DNA of 64,000 bases from Metellina segmentata (GCA_947359465.1 OX375877.1:70038698-70102697), one strand, 5' to 3'. Counted from the stretch's first letter, positions 44,290 through 56,948 are shown. A program made the numbers and translations. The notes: a model not told the origin generated them from the sequence alone.

Positions 44290-45088
44290 TATTACGGGAT
44301 CTGATCTGAACACAGCCTGTTGAGCTGAAGGCCAGAGCTTGGCTACCAGTTAGTTCTTCTTGTCCATTAAACTTCATTTGACCGCATTAAACAGTCACGT
44401 GAATTTAAATCAGCTGATTTCAATCAAGTGATAAGTGATCAAGTTTCCTTCCTATATTGTGTTTGATAATATTATAATGAAACAAATTTTAACAAAATGC
44501 ATGTTATTTTTTCAAATGTAAAGAATTTGCAAGTCACACCAAAAACTATACTGAATAGGTGAAGGAGCTCAATACATACTTACTCAAATTGTAACTTGCA
44601 TTCTTTAAGATGTTATTTGGTATTGTAATCTGTTCATGAAAAAATATAGACACTTAGTCACAACGAAAAGGTTTCCTGGCAGTATTACAAAAACCATTCC
44701 AATTTTGCACAAATTTTTTTTTTGACAATGTTAATGTTTTCATTATGTTTTGAATATATTCTGGTAACTTTAATTTAAATTTTATGCATTGATCCTTTGG
44801 AATTCCATTACAATACTAGCTTAATCATTCTGCATTCATGGAATCGAAATTCAGAATTTAAGAAAAAAAACAGACGGGGCTGTGTCAGGACACAGCCGCT
44901 AGGTTTAAGGCGTAAAATACGTAAGTGAGGCCATATGGTGAATTGAGAGTGATGGAAATTAGTACAAGACTGTTTTAATTTCACACATTAAATGTTCATC
45001 GCATCAAATGATGTTGAAGGTTGTGGATCAATACCGACCTGAGTTAAACTCCTTAATTCGATTATAAAACGTTTGTGTCATCAGATAT
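44290..45088. other. AT-rich spacer with one perfect hairpin
   Basis: At about 44400 there are TTTAAATCA-type relics of the hAT E family. At 44879-44901 GGCTGTGTC-AG-GACACAGCC forms a perfect 9-bp stem followed by GCTAGG, which could be a Helitron 3' end. No gene seen. Confidence 0.4.
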
Positions 45089-45290
45089 GCTATTTGCGTC
45101 TAACTGAGCGGTGGAGGTACTTGGCACACTCGTATCAATTTGTTCACCTTGAAGATGCGACGCCTAACTTTCAACAAACAACAATCCCCTCCGAGCCCGT
45201 TGACACTCAACATTGGATGTCTGGATCTTCTTGGATTTTTATCCCTCTTCCTGTTGACGTTTTCTCTAATTCTTCTAGCGGTTATTATAT
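45089..45290. repeat. Dispersed repeat, left copy (partner 46985-47165)
   Basis: GTTGACACTCAACATTGGATG, then CTTCTTGGATTTTTATCCC and CTGTTGACGTTTTCTCTAAT, matches 47067-47165 in the same orientation, and both run into TTATTATATA. A Tc3-like element separates the copies. Confidence 0.65.
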
Positions 45291-45291
45291 A

Positions 45292-46849
45292 CAGTGTGTA
45301 TCGAAATGATAGGTCCACCCGTATTTTTCAAAGTTTCTACTCTTAATTGAGAATAATAATCACTTTTTTGTAGAAATAATTATACAATAATCGTTATAAC
45401 TATTTAGGAAGCAATTTGTTAAAATTAAATAATTCATTTTTATTTTATGTAAACTTTTATTTTGAGACCGTTTCAAAAAGATAGGTCCGCCTTTATAAAT
45501 CTTTGCACCAAAACGTTTATTTCCAGAAAATATACATAAATATCATAGTTCTGTCTTACTGCGGGATCATGCTGGCTGTTGTGGAGGTATGTAAACAAAT
45601 TTGATCAGCACGTTGTAATCAAACGAAATGGGTCGTCGTTGCAGTCATTCACTGGTTGAGGAGGGAAATTTGATGCATTTAAGAAGTATGGAAAATCAAA
45701 TAGAGAAACAGCTAAACTTTTAAACAGATCGCATAATGTTGTAAAAAAATTTTTGTGACCTATATGTACTTATGGCAATAAAAAATCATCTGGGTGGCCA
45801 TCAAAAGTGACACCCCGACAAAGAAGGACTATGGTAAAGGAGTTAAAATCTGGAAATACGAGCTTATCCACTTTGGCGAGCCAACAAAACCCTCCGATAT
45901 CAAAATCTACGGTCCATAGAGTGGTAAAGAAGTTTACTACAATTTAGTTTACTGGAAGAGGAAAGCGGTTCCGAAATTAAGAAAACTCCACACGAAGAAA
46001 AGCGATGGAAATTCGCACAGGAAGTGACGAAGAAAAGAAGACTGGCGTCGAGTGTTATTCAGTAAACACAAAAAATCAACCTGTATGGTCCAGATGGTTG
46101 GCAGTATTACTGGCACGATCTGCGTAACTATAGAGAGATATTCTCGAAGAGGCAAGCTGGTGGTGGTTCCGTTATGGTATGGACCGGATTCGGTCGTGCA
46201 GGAAAAACAGATATAGCATTTGTAGGGAATCGTTTGAATGCTGCAGGCTATCAACAGCTGCTTGAACAATATTTTCTTCCACAATCAGAGCACATTGGAG
46301 GCACGTTCTTCATATTACAATAGGACAATGCTCCTTTGCATACTGCAAAGTCCACTTTTGAATGGTTTCTGGATAATGGTGCACATATCATTGATTGGCC
46401 ACCTTGCAGCCCAGATCTGAATCCGGTAGAAAACATGTGGGGCATACTCGCAAGAGCAGTGTATGCAGGCGGAAGGTAGTACAACTGTACTACAGACTTG
46501 AAAAAAGATATTTCCTCCGAATGAGCAAAAATCGAGACAAACTGTTTTTAAAAACTGGTAGAAACCATGCCAAATAGGATTTATGAGCTCATTCCGAAAA
46601 ACGGTGTAAAAATGTCTTATTAATTCAACACTAATTTGAGGTTTGGTTCAGTGGACCTATCTTTTTGAAACAGCTGTTTCACATATTTTTCGTTTTTCTT
46701 GCAACTATATTTTTTACATTATTTATGAATTATTTTTTCATTGTATGAACTAATGTAGTTTATAAAATAGTACTTTGTACACAATAAAAAATGTTTTCCC
46801 AACTTAACTTTCGTTTTTACTGGTGGACCTATGATTTCGGTACGCACTG
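45292..46849 (+). mobile_element. Tc3-like transposon, inactive
   Basis: CAGTGTGTATCGAAATGATA at 45292 and the inverted CAGTGCGTACCGAAATCATA at 46849 are the ends, followed inward by GGTCCACC. TA flanks both sides. TTTGAAACAG/GTTTCAAAAAGATAGGTCC motifs occur as a second pair inside (45470 and 46670), so the ends are doubled. The plus strand carries the transposase relic. Confidence 0.9.
45628..46500 (+). pseudogene. Tc3-like DDE transposase remnant
   Basis: It starts near 45628 (MGRRCSHSLVEEGN) and breaks soon after. From about 46015 the catalytic domain is readable: KINLYGPDGWQYYWHD, then GGGSVMVWTGFGRAGKTDIA, then DNAPLHTAKSTFEWFLDNGA and IIDWPPCSPDLNPVENMWGI. These are the signatures of the Tc3-type DDE domain. 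The first catalytic Asp (expected in an SDE motif just before KINLYGPDGW) is lost to a stop. A further stop lies before DNAP. The second Asp (DNAP) and the third acidic position (NPVENMW) remain. Confidence 0.85.
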
Positions 46850-46984
46850 TATATGGATATTTAAAAAAAATTCTATTTTATACACTTAGGTACAATATTT
46901 AACAAGTATTAAATATATTTAGGTTTTATTTCTATTATAACATGTATAAAGCAAATAGACGAAAGAACGAACACCTCAAACGTA

Positions 46985-47162
46985 GAGGAAACTCAGAGGA
47001 CGGAGCTAAACTAAATTATGTGAGCGGCACGCGGAGCCTCAACTTTAAGGCGCTCCTTCCGAGCCAGTTGACGCTCAGCATCGGATGTTCAGAACTTTTA
47101 TCTTGGATTCCCTATCTCTTGATCTCTCTTTCTGTTGACGTTTTTATAATTTTTGTTGCGTT

Positions 47163-47165
<3 letters not shown>
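46985..47165. repeat. Dispersed repeat, right copy
   Basis: CAGTTGACGCTCAGCATCGG to CTGTTGACGTTTTTATAATT matches the left copy. Its upstream part (AAGAACGAACACCTCAAAC) recurs in worn form at 47355-47400. Confidence 0.65.

Positions 47166-47254
<89 letters not shown>
47166..47254. repeat. (TA)n microsatellite, 89 bp
   Basis: An uninterrupted TA run. It starts at the place where the partner repeat at 45290 has TTATTATATA, so it grew from that seed. Length is likely to vary between individuals. Confidence 0.97.
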
Positions 47255-47257
<3 letters not shown>

Positions 47258-47330
47258 GACATTTTGAAATTGTTGCGAAATTTCCACACTTTGAAGTCCG
47301 AAATCTAAGCAAGTATTAAATATTAAATTT

Positions 47331-48200
47331 TTTTTCTATTATTATTTATAAAATGCAAAGAGACGAAGCAAATGGCACCTCAAACAAACAAAGTAGGCCC
47401 GGATTAGACTAAATTAATGAGAGCGGCAGTGCGCATTTTCGTGACTCAACCTCACGCAGTGCATAATCGCATGACGCCAGCGCAAGATTAATGAACATTT
47501 AAAACATTCTTTGTTTGATGCTCTTTTGAACGTGATCTCTTTCATTTATTTCTTCTCCTTTCAAGTTATTAAATTTTTTGCATTTACGCTTTTATGTGAA
47601 TTTGAATAATAAAGCGTGGTATACCGGTTTCGAAAGGTAAGACATATTCAACGTTAAAAGTCAATTCACTCATCTGATGATTGAGTATGTTGAGAAAATA
47701 GAGTATGGATTGAAGTGAACATTTATTGGATTGATTGCAATGAAAAACTGCAATGATGAATTTTTGATTGCAAGCTCCACTGGACTGGCATGTTCTGGGG
47801 ATGCATATAACACTTGTTCTATGCTGTTCATGGAGAAAGCTTCACTTTCGTATGTTATGTATAAACCCTTTTTGTGTGCTAGGAATATACCTATCAAATC
47901 CATGTCAATGCTCAGAAAATTTGAAAATTGAGCATTTTTGATTGCAAATTTTTGTGTTTCGTCTCATTTTACATTATTTAATCACAAAAAACAATATTTT
48001 CAAATGGCGTTATTTTTACAAGCTAAATATTAATGAAAAGTAAGAATTTTTTTTATGATTACTTTAATTTTCTTTTTTATTAATGACTTGATTTTTTCTG
48101 AATTATTAAATTTGAACAAATTAATTATTTTGTGTGAAAAGAACTAAAGAGATGTTATATTCATGTAATAATACATGCATGAACAATTCTGAAATATTTT
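47331..48200. other. AT-rich stretch without recognised feature
   Basis: It holds a worn third copy of the neighbouring repeat (47340-47470) and short open frames only. Confidence 0.35.
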
Positions 48201-48205
48201 ACACA

Positions 48206-49085
48206 ATAGGGGGCTCCGCCCCTTGCTCGCCAATCCCAGGTGATTGATACGCAATCCCATTTGATTTGCCTCGCAAACCAACGCCCCTTTTGCAAACGTC
48301 TTTCCAGGCCATGACGTCACAAAGCCAGATAAAACGATCTAACGTTTCATCTCCGCGTGTACACCATCGCGAAATTATACTTTTCATCGCAACGAATTTA
48401 TTTCTGAACCAATTATAAAAATAATTATGCCATAAGAAAGAGCGCATTCTAAACTTTCATGTGGTATTTTCAAATTTTAAAACTAATAGTATTAAGCTAT
48501 AGATATGATAGTTTTAGTTTTGTATCGGAAATTACGATCTAAAAATTCCGAAATTTGTATGACCAACTTTAAATTGCATCGAATTTTTTTATTAACCAAT
48601 TAAAAAAATAATTATACCATAAGAAAGAGTACATTCTAAGGTTTCCAGTGATGTTTTCAAATTTAAAAACTGATAGTAATAAGCAGATATAGATATGGCA
48701 GTTTTAACGAAAAGGTAACGAAAATGTTCCGATTTTCAAGTAAGTATTACCAGGAACCAAATTGAAATTTCTAAAAAAACTCGGCGATGTGCAAAAATTC
48801 ACGTTTAGAGGTACTCTAAAAAAACTCATGGCTGAAGATTGAACATTTGTACGTGTTTCGCTCACTCGCAAGAATTTCGCTTTTTTTCGACTTTGACAAT
48901 TAATCCACCCTAAATTACGTAATAGCCGCAAAAGAAAAAAAATTATTCTCCATCTTGTTCCCTGTACAATTTTGAACAAACTTTATCAATTTTCTGATGC
49001 GTACTTTCTGGGGAAACCGTCTGAGAATTGGGCATAAAAAGCGAGTTTTCATTCCTGCGACAGTAACTTCTTTTTAATATACAGA
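48206..49085 (-). mobile_element. Helitron H7, same group as H1
   Basis: The minus-strand 3' end shows GGGGCGGAGCCCCCTAT, and the 5' end is TCTGTATATTAAAAAGAAG followed by TTACTGTCGCAGG as in H1. It has two of the 185-bp internal units. The expected T after the 5' border is an A here, so the exact end is uncertain by a few bases. Confidence 0.75.
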
Positions 49086-49701
49086 AGAAAAAAAATTTAT
49101 GAGTGGTGTCTGTGATCCAACAAACTTATTTATCTAAGTTCAAAATTTTCATGTCACTTGGTTATGGGTAACTGGCTTAGAACCAGATGGAACAATTTAC
49201 CCTGTTCTATTATGTGATTTACAATGCTAAATTCTGTTGCATTTTAATCTTTAAAAAATTTGTCCAATTATATTTCTTATTACAATAATGTTATAGATAA
49301 TATATACTATTAATGTTAACATAAAAATCAAAACTATCTAGAAACTAAACTGATTTCATTACCTAAGGTCCAAGAAATTTAGACTTGTACAGACAAGGGA
49401 TTAATTTTAAAACCATAAAATTCAATTATTTTAATTTTAAAAAATCATGCTTTTTTTCATACCAATATGGAATGATAAATTTGCAATAAGACATAAAACT
49501 ATGAAATTTCTACAGGTGTCTGTAAAGTTTGTTCTATTTATTCTTACACTTATTCGTACATGGTACTCTCAGATTTTTTTTGCAGAACTAAACTTTCGTA
49601 CACATAAAACTATGGGTATTGTATTCTGTTTTGTGAATTCATTAGCGATACAGTTATTTTCTAATAAAAACGTGTTTGTATAGCGTGTAATTTATAACAA
49701 A

Positions 49702-50268
49702 CTAGCCACTGCTTGGCAACGCCGTGATGTAAGGTATTAATCTAGTGTAAAATTTTTCGCAGATTTCAAATCCGTTGAAGATATATTCAATTTAAAAATT
49801 ATTTATTTAAAGAAAATGATATTTTTAGGTAACAATATAAACTGAAATTTTTCGCAGATTTCAAATCCGTTGAAATTTTTACTCTATCTTTAACGGTCTA
49901 GGAGATAGAAAAAAGAACTGAGACTCCAGTGAAAAGATTTATCGTTTGACTGTAAAAACATTCCTCCGCGCAAAATCAAAGCGGAAACGAAAAAAAATTT
50001 TTTTTTTCCTTCGTGTGCAAAATGAAAGTGGAAGCGTAAAAAATAAATTAGAATCTTGTCTTTAGAATCTTTTGCGGAAGAAACCCGATGGAGAATAAAA
50101 CTATTAAATTCATTTAAAAATCTTCTAGATTGAATTTTAAAATTTCGCCGCGACCTAAAATTGCAAAAAATTAGGACTACCTGTGTGTCAAATCTTATTG
50201 CTGTAAGTGCCATAGATCGTCAGGATTTTGCAGCCGTGAAGCAAACAAACACTTCCTTATACGATAGA
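49702..50268 (-). mobile_element. Non-autonomous Helitron H8 (567 bp)
   Basis: On the minus strand it starts TCTATCGTATAAGGAAGTG and ends GGCGTTGCCAAGCAGTGGCTAG. It is flanked by A (49701) and T (50269). Length and order match H5. Confidence 0.85.
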
Positions 50269-51720
50269 TTTAAAATTTGGACAATTTTGCATAAAATTAA
50301 AAAAAAAGCCCAAATTTTAAAATTGTCTTGTTACCTTAAACTCTAAAATTTTCGTCATTAGGTTTCTACCTTTTAAATTTACCCAATTATTTAAAAAAGT
50401 ATTTTGTATAGAATACAATATTTAAACGAGTTACAAAAAATCTACGACGCAATCCTTACAGTTACACAACTTGAAATTTTAAGTTAATGGTCATTTAGGT
50501 GTTACAATTAACAAAGTAGGATCAGGGGCAGTAGAGTAGTGTGCTAAAGCAGCCTCATTAATTACAAATCTAGTTAAGATGGAAAATATAACACAAATTT
50601 ATTTTATTTCTTCAAAATGTTTTGCAATGTAAAAAATTTAGTGTCAATATTTAGTTGATTCTAGAAGCCTTCTTGTTTGTTTTGATAGTTATAAGGCTAT
50701 TTAGAAAGTTTCCTGTTTATGTATGCTTTTCCAAAGCTATTATATATTATTTGTTCTGCTGAAATACAAAGAACTTCTACATTATTTTTATTGTTAAATG
50801 TTTTTATATAAAGTGGGTAGAGCCATTAGGCTTAACAGCAACATTGGTGAAACTTCTTTTAAGGGTTCCTTTAAAGTTGAAGATAAATTTTAAATACGAT
50901 ATAAAATAAATGATGCATACATCTTGGATGAAGCATTTCATTATAGAAGTTTCTTTTTCATACATTACCAGAGCCTACATTTGACAGTTATAGACACTGC
51001 AGTTTTCATTTAACTCCTCTTGCAAAATTCAAATACATGAATGTTTTGTACAGAATATTTGATTATTTTATTAAGTTAAAGGTAAGTTACCTCTATCATG
51101 TGGCTGAACATACGAAATCCACCATTTTAATGGATAAAATCAGTATGCATTCAAAATAAAAAGAGCAATATCCAAAAACAAAATTTATAAAGAACAAAAT
51201 TTTTTTTTATTTCACAGCAAAAAGTTATTTCTTTAGATGACACAAACAAATCCACTATTTACAGACGTAAACATAAGAGAACACACATTACACACAATAT
51301 AAAAGATCATTAATATTTTAAATGGTAAATGGAGGCAAATTACCAAAAATCTCTTTTTACCAACCAGAGGAGAGAGCATATTCTGTTGAGCAACAGGAAA
51401 AACCCTAGCTGAATCTTCCTCTTGATAACATAAAACATGCACGAGGAATCAGAATTGAAACAATATAAATACAATACGAGTAAATGGGTACAAATATTGT
51501 TATCTACCTAGGTTTATATCCTGATCTATACTGTTATCACTTGCTAGTATTGAGATTCAGCAGGTAAAAAAATTTGCACAAAAGACAAGAATACGTAACA
51601 GATCATAAATTTAAAAAAAAGCCATGTTATTTAAAATTTTTGTTTAACAATCAAAAAGTAAATTCTATTGAATAGCATGCAGTAAATGCTCACTCAACAA
51701 AATCTACCATTTGATTAAGT

Positions 51721-51722
<2 letters not shown>
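50269..51722. other. AT-rich non-repeat DNA, possible small exon near 51370-51425
   Basis: No transposon ends were found. On the minus strand a 60-nt segment encoding EEDSARVFPVAQQNMLSPLV lies between an AG and a GTAAAAAG, but so short an exon cannot be trusted. Confidence 0.3.

Positions 51723-51752
<30 letters not shown>
51723..51752. repeat. Poly(A) run of 30
   Basis: It may mark the tail of a retroposed sequence to its left, although no such body is recognised. Confidence 0.95.
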
Positions 51753-51753
<1 letters not shown>

Positions 51754-51845
51754 ATATTTAAAGATCAAAATACAAGAATTTGCATTTTAATAAAAGTGGA
51801 TGCACATATTGTTCTTACAGATTTTTATATAATGAAGATTGTTTA

Positions 51846-52135
51846 GCCGACCAACCGGTATAGTGGTTAAGGTGTATGTTAGCCTCTAGATCGAAAGGTT
51901 CCTGGTTCGAATCTGGGTCAGGGCATGGATGTTTGTAAGCATATGGTGTAGAGGCGGATGGTGCACCTTAAATCTGTCGTGGTCGAAAGTCCATACATTG
52001 GGTTGGTGTGGAAGTTTGGAGTATCATTTCAGATGTTGCTTAGTCATCTGACTGTGGTTCAAAATTACGTGGCGATACACTGAATGGCTTAGACTGGGAC
52101 GGTGGTAACTAGTTGAAAATCCTGAAGATTGTTGG
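51846..52135 (+). repeat. tRNA-derived SINE, fuller copy
   Basis: GCCGACCAACCGGTATAGTG is the start, GGTATAGTGGTTAAGGTG box A and GGTTCGAATC box B. The body matches 41550-41798. No long A tail is seen. Confidence 0.8.
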
Positions 52136-52940
52136 GATAAGACTAATGATCAAAGGTGATCTCATTCTTGGTAATTTATGTTGAGGTTTTTCTGCAATAC
52201 AAGCATGAGCATAACTAGAAATTCCCCATCATTGTAAAACTGGCTCAAAGGAAATGTTACGCTGAAAATACACTTGTCCAGAAAACATGCATTACGAATC
52301 ATAAATGAGATATCCAAGAGCATAAATATAGATAGTCAAACCTTGTTAAGACGAACTTCATGGGACAGTAAAAATAATTTGTATTAACCGTAGTTAGTGT
52401 ATTTACATTACTTAGGTACTGTACAATTCTTGGCTCACAGATTAAATTGTATTCATCAAAAACATTATACAAGTGATTGTCGATTATTGATTACACAATT
52501 GAGCAGATGAATTTTAACTTTTAAACAAAAGCAGAGCTATTTCTAAGCCAGCAGTAGCTTCTTTTTTGACAAGCTTATTTCTTAATCATTCACTTTCACA
52601 AATAAATCTACAATTTGGAGTCACTTAATGCTTCTGATAATTGAAAAGAATCCATTTGCATGCACACACACACTTAAGTTTTGAAAATTTATTTATTGAT
52701 TATAACAACCAGCTTTCCGAGTAAATATTAGAATACACTTTTGGATGAGGATTGGAATTTAGATTGTATTAAGTGAGTTAGTATTGACCATACAATAAGA
52801 AAGCAATCGCACACTAATATGTGTAAAGAGAAAAATCATCATCAGCATTGTACCTAAATAGGTTAGTTAGGACAGTTAAGAAATAAGAACAGTCAAGGTA
52901 TAAATTCAAGTATATCAATAGTTATAAATGAAAGCAGATA
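52136..52940. other. AT-rich DNA, nothing recognised
   Basis: No open frame, terminus or repeat that I could support. Confidence 0.3.
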
Positions 52941-52949
52941 CAAAAATAG

Positions 52950-54786
52950 GATGGTATGTAGTATCCGATACGTTACAACTTTCGAGCGATGTATTGCCAA
53001 TTGTGGTAACCTTCCCGTTTTCGCGCTTTTCTTAGTTTTAAGGCAACCCTAGATATTTTCTCCTGACGATAATAAACGGGTCTCATGATTGGTTAAGGAA
53101 GAAAATACGCTTTTCCACTTTTATTTTTAATGTAGAACGGAATTAAAATTTAGACAGTCTTTGAAATTGTTGGGTGCATATGAATTTTGCTCTTGATTTA
53201 TAAAATCGACTTGTTTTATTAATTTTCAAAATTTTTAGGATAAGTTTGGAAAGCAGATTGTAAGTTAAAATTTTTTAAATTTGTCACTTTATTTAAATTT
53301 CAATTAAAATTTCGAAAAAAAATTTGGATTAAATTTGATTTTTGAAATTGCAGATTGGAATTTAGAATTTTTTTCCCCTTTTGGTTGCTCATTTCCCCTT
53401 AGTTGATTTGATATAGCAGTGGATAGTGTTATTATTAAACGTTAGAAAATGTTTTTTTTTTTTTGCAAACATGTAGTAGCTTGATTGGGAAGAGGGTGAA
53501 ATGTCTTTCATGTGAGAATGATATGATTTTAACATTGAGAAAGGATGCTGGTGATAGGTAGGAGTGGAAATGTAGAAAGAATGGACAAAAGTTTGGCAAA
53601 AGAAAGTATAACAGGAGTAAGAAATTGGAGGGTAAATGGGTGTTTGGAGGACTTGAACGAGGGACGGATAAATGTTTTATGGTTGAGGTGAAAATAGGAA
53701 CCAGAAAGTTTTGGCTGAGGTAATTCGGAGCTGGATTTTGCAAGGAACTACAAAAATTTCTGACTATTGGAAGTCATATGCTGGTATCAATACCCGAAGG
53801 ACAAAGAGTTCAAGGGTTATCGATTCGAGCATATGACTGTTAACCATGGTCAGAATTTCAAGGACCCGGCTATGAGGGTAAGTTTGATTTTTGTTTAGCT
53901 TTTGGTTATATTACAAACACTGGACTATGCTTGGGTGGCCACCCAATACGGTGACTTATACGCATGGAAGCCAACGGTGAAAGGTCCTCGCCGGCCCCGG
54001 AGGGGCGGCGAGGTAGCCGGCAGGCGGGGATCGCGCGTCATACGCTGTGACTTATCTACAAACAAATTTCTCCCGGTATACTGGTTTAAACGCATTGAAA
54101 CCTTAAGCGCAATACGCTTTGACTTCTCTAAAAAACAATTTCCTCTTGTAAAGTCGTTACAATAAAAATATTTGTCTTGCTTTTCCATATATGGCTCTAT
54201 AACCTGTAATATCCCCATTGAGTTGCTCACATAATGCTAATTGCTAGAAAAATTGTGAAAAAATATTTTTTCACACTTATAGATAGCAGAAGAATTTTTA
54301 GATTTTTTTTCTCATCAAAAACCTTTGTGTGGATTATGATCACAGAAAAGAACTACCTTATTAAAAAAAGATTTCTTGTTTTGAATTTTCTATGCATTGC
54401 AAAGTTTCTAATTCAAAATTGATAAAAATCCGGACGTTTTAAAAATTCGCGTTTTTTTTTATAAATTTTTTTTTTTTTTTAACAATTATAAATTATTATT
54501 TTTTATTAAAATTTTTTTTTTAAGTGACAAAACTAGGATGAAATTGACGCAAAATTGCGTACATGTTCGGAGAAAACCAGACTGAAATATTAGAAAATTT
54601 TCAAGTGAAATTTATATTGCTGTTTTCTTAATTTTTAAACAAATTATTATTATTATTTATGCACTGTATGCAAAGGTTCACGTTGTATATGGCGGCCATC
54701 TTGGAATTACTTACATCGGCCGCCATCTTGATTTGGCGTAAACAATCGCTTTGGCGGCCTAACGTATCGGATGCTACCACTCCACC
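52950..54786. mobile_element. Mutator-like element, copy C2 (9-bp TSD CAAAAATAG)
   Basis: The left end GATGGTATGTAGTATCCGAT and the inverted right end GGTGGAGTGGTAGCATCCGA continue into TACGTTA on both sides. CAAAAATAG is duplicated exactly (52941-52949, 54787-54795). A 9-bp TSD fits Mutator-like elements. It contains the GC-rich unit at 53945-54125, and no transposase. Confidence 0.8.
53945..54125. repeat. GC-rich version of the C-element tandem unit
   Basis: Same unit as 19195-19460 but with CTCGCCGGCCCCGGAGGGGC and GGCGAGGTAGCCGGCAGG, far more GC-rich than anything around it. Confidence 0.6.
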
Positions 54787-55020
54787 CAAAAATAGATACT
54801 TACCTAAATTTTAGTTCATATTTTCCAGGTACATCCAGCTTTCATCCACATTAACAAACAGGGCCAAAGGGTAGTGTTCTGAAGCCGAGCGTGTAGAAAA
54901 TATGCATTACCAACGATAAACACAATATGCAAGAGCAGATAATACAATTATAATAACAGCATTGCATACCGTTTGCATTTAGTATAACAATATGAATTAC
55001 CAGAAAAAATTTAACAAATG

Positions 55021-56010
55021 CTGTCACGGGTGACCTTTACTGTACGGTCCATATAGATTTCTCGCCAAATCTGGTAACCTGGCTCTACAAATTCGTTTTT
55101 TGGTAACCCTATATTTGAAAACCGTGATATCGTGCCAATTTTGATTTTTGTCGCCAAACATGCGAATATCACCAAATGTATTGAATTTTTGGCTATATTT
55201 TATTTATTACAACCCTAACTAAGTCCCTTCACCCCGGGGTTTTCAAATACCACCCACTCCTTTTCGACCGTTTTTTTCAAGTACCATTCCTCTTCGACCG
55301 TTCCCTTCGTTGGCAAGTGTGTTTTTTGGATCGTTTCCGTTACCATCGCTTTTAAACGTTCCTGCAGCATCGCTTTTCGACGCTCCATTTCTTTCGATTT
55401 TATTGCTGTGGGAATTACAACATCGTTAAATAAGTATCGACTGCTCCCTTCGTTAGCACGTGCGTTTTTTGGATCGCTCTTTGATTTCCGTTACCATCGC
55501 TTTTCGACGCTCCGTTCCTTTCGATTTTAATTACTGTGGGAATTACACCATCGTTAAATAAGTATGTCTGCATCTGCACTAATTGTATATATATCTCGTC
55601 GTATATGAGTGGTGAAAAAAAACAACTTATGGCTTTTGAGGATGCAAAAATGCGTGTTTACCCGCCCTTAACATGCGATGAGGCGAAGGGAGCAAATAAT
55701 CATGACAACCGAAACAGCGGAGAAATCGTATGGAGCTAGCGGAAGTGATGAGCAAGTTAGTTTTCTTTACATTTTATTGTTAATTTGTGCTTTCCTCATT
55801 TTCATTTCCATATTTGCAAAGGTTCACAGTGTGGATTTTGCTTATAAAGAATCAGAAAATTGGATGCAAAAGTTTTGTTTACTTGTTCCTATGTATGTTG
55901 TGTTGATGACGCCATCTTGGATATGGACGTCATTGACGCAATCTTAAATTTGGCGATGTTTTGGAAAAAGTCGCCAATATGGACCGTACAGTAAACGATA
56001 ACCGAATCTA
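55021..56010. mobile_element. MITE with TIR TTTACTGTACGGTCCATAT
   Basis: TTTACTGTACGGTCCATAT (55037) is mirrored near 55975-55995. The outer flanks GGTGACC and GGTTATCG may be further TIR. The right subterminal region holds GACGCCATCTTGG and ATTTGGCGA, like the C elements. No TSD was found. Confidence 0.5.
55290..55575. repeat. Tandem duplication, unit about 140-165 bp
   Basis: CCCTTCGTTGGCAAGTGTG then TTTTTTGGATCG, CCGTTACCATCGCTTTT, CGACGCTCC, TTTCGATTTTA and GTGGGAATTACA recur at 55448-55565 in the same order, each ending CATCGTTAAATAAGTAT. Confidence 0.75.
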
Positions 56011-56948
56011 ATCAACAATCCAGACCAAAATAGCAATAGAATAAGCATTTGACAAGAAGAGAGCATTCATCATAAGGTTGCTCTGTTTTAAGATGCAAGT
56101 AGGAAAAATGGCTAAAGCGAATTTATCTTTATGCATTTCAAAAAGCATTATGAACTATCATCAAAAGAACAATGCATACAAATACAAGCAAATGATTTAA
56201 TATCTTTAGTTATCAACCCCAAAGTCTGCTGGGTAGTATTCAAGATCAAGCAGACTCAACAGAATGTACCATTTGGAAAACTAGTAGGAAATAGAAATAT
56301 ATGAAAATAGAAAAGAAAGCAGATGCAAACATTGTTACTTACCTGAATCTAATCCTTGCTTGCAATTTATCTCCATTTGAATAGCGAAGTTGAATCAATA
56401 GATCGAATACAAACGAACGAATCGAATACAATAGAACGAACAAATTCTGCGAGAAAAATGAAAACCATTTTGCCAAAATAAAAATGCGGTACGCGCCTCT
56501 ACTACAAGGGTTGCTTATTTAATTGGCGACAGAACTAGAATGTCGAAAAAATTGGTGATATCGCCAAAATCTACTGTCATGTCACGTGGACCAATCAGAT
56601 CATCAGGGTTCATTACTGGCGGCAGATGAAAGTGTTCATTACAGAAGCGGCTCAATCCCATGATAGTACTTTACGCAAGTCCAACTTGATTGGCTAGTTT
56701 CACGGGCTTGGCTTCACTTGGATATCTCGCCAATCTGATTGTTGCAGTAACCATTTGATTTTGAATATGCGCGTTGTTTCGTTGAAATACAATACATACA
56801 CTAGCGCCCCAGCGTACAGCGTAAGTGTCCGACAAGTTGACTCTGATTTGCTCCTCATATATATGTTGTATGGTTGTTAGTAGTATTTCTTGCCAACTTA
56901 TATTAAGAGTACTTATACTTTAAAGAGCATATTTTCGTGAAGGAACGA

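Noticed and set aside
46942..47319. Long open frame rich in Tyr-Ile repeats
   Set aside because: It is simply the translation of the TA microsatellite; both strands show it.
51370..51425. 60-nt minus-strand exon candidate encoding EEDSARVFPVAQQNMLSPLV
   Set aside because: Too short to separate from chance without transcripts; the acceptor lacks a good pyrimidine tract.
53435..53743. 102-codon minus-strand frame rich in Leu, Phe, Ser and Pro
   Set aside because: It is the complement of a purine-rich stretch inside C2; composition explains the open frame.
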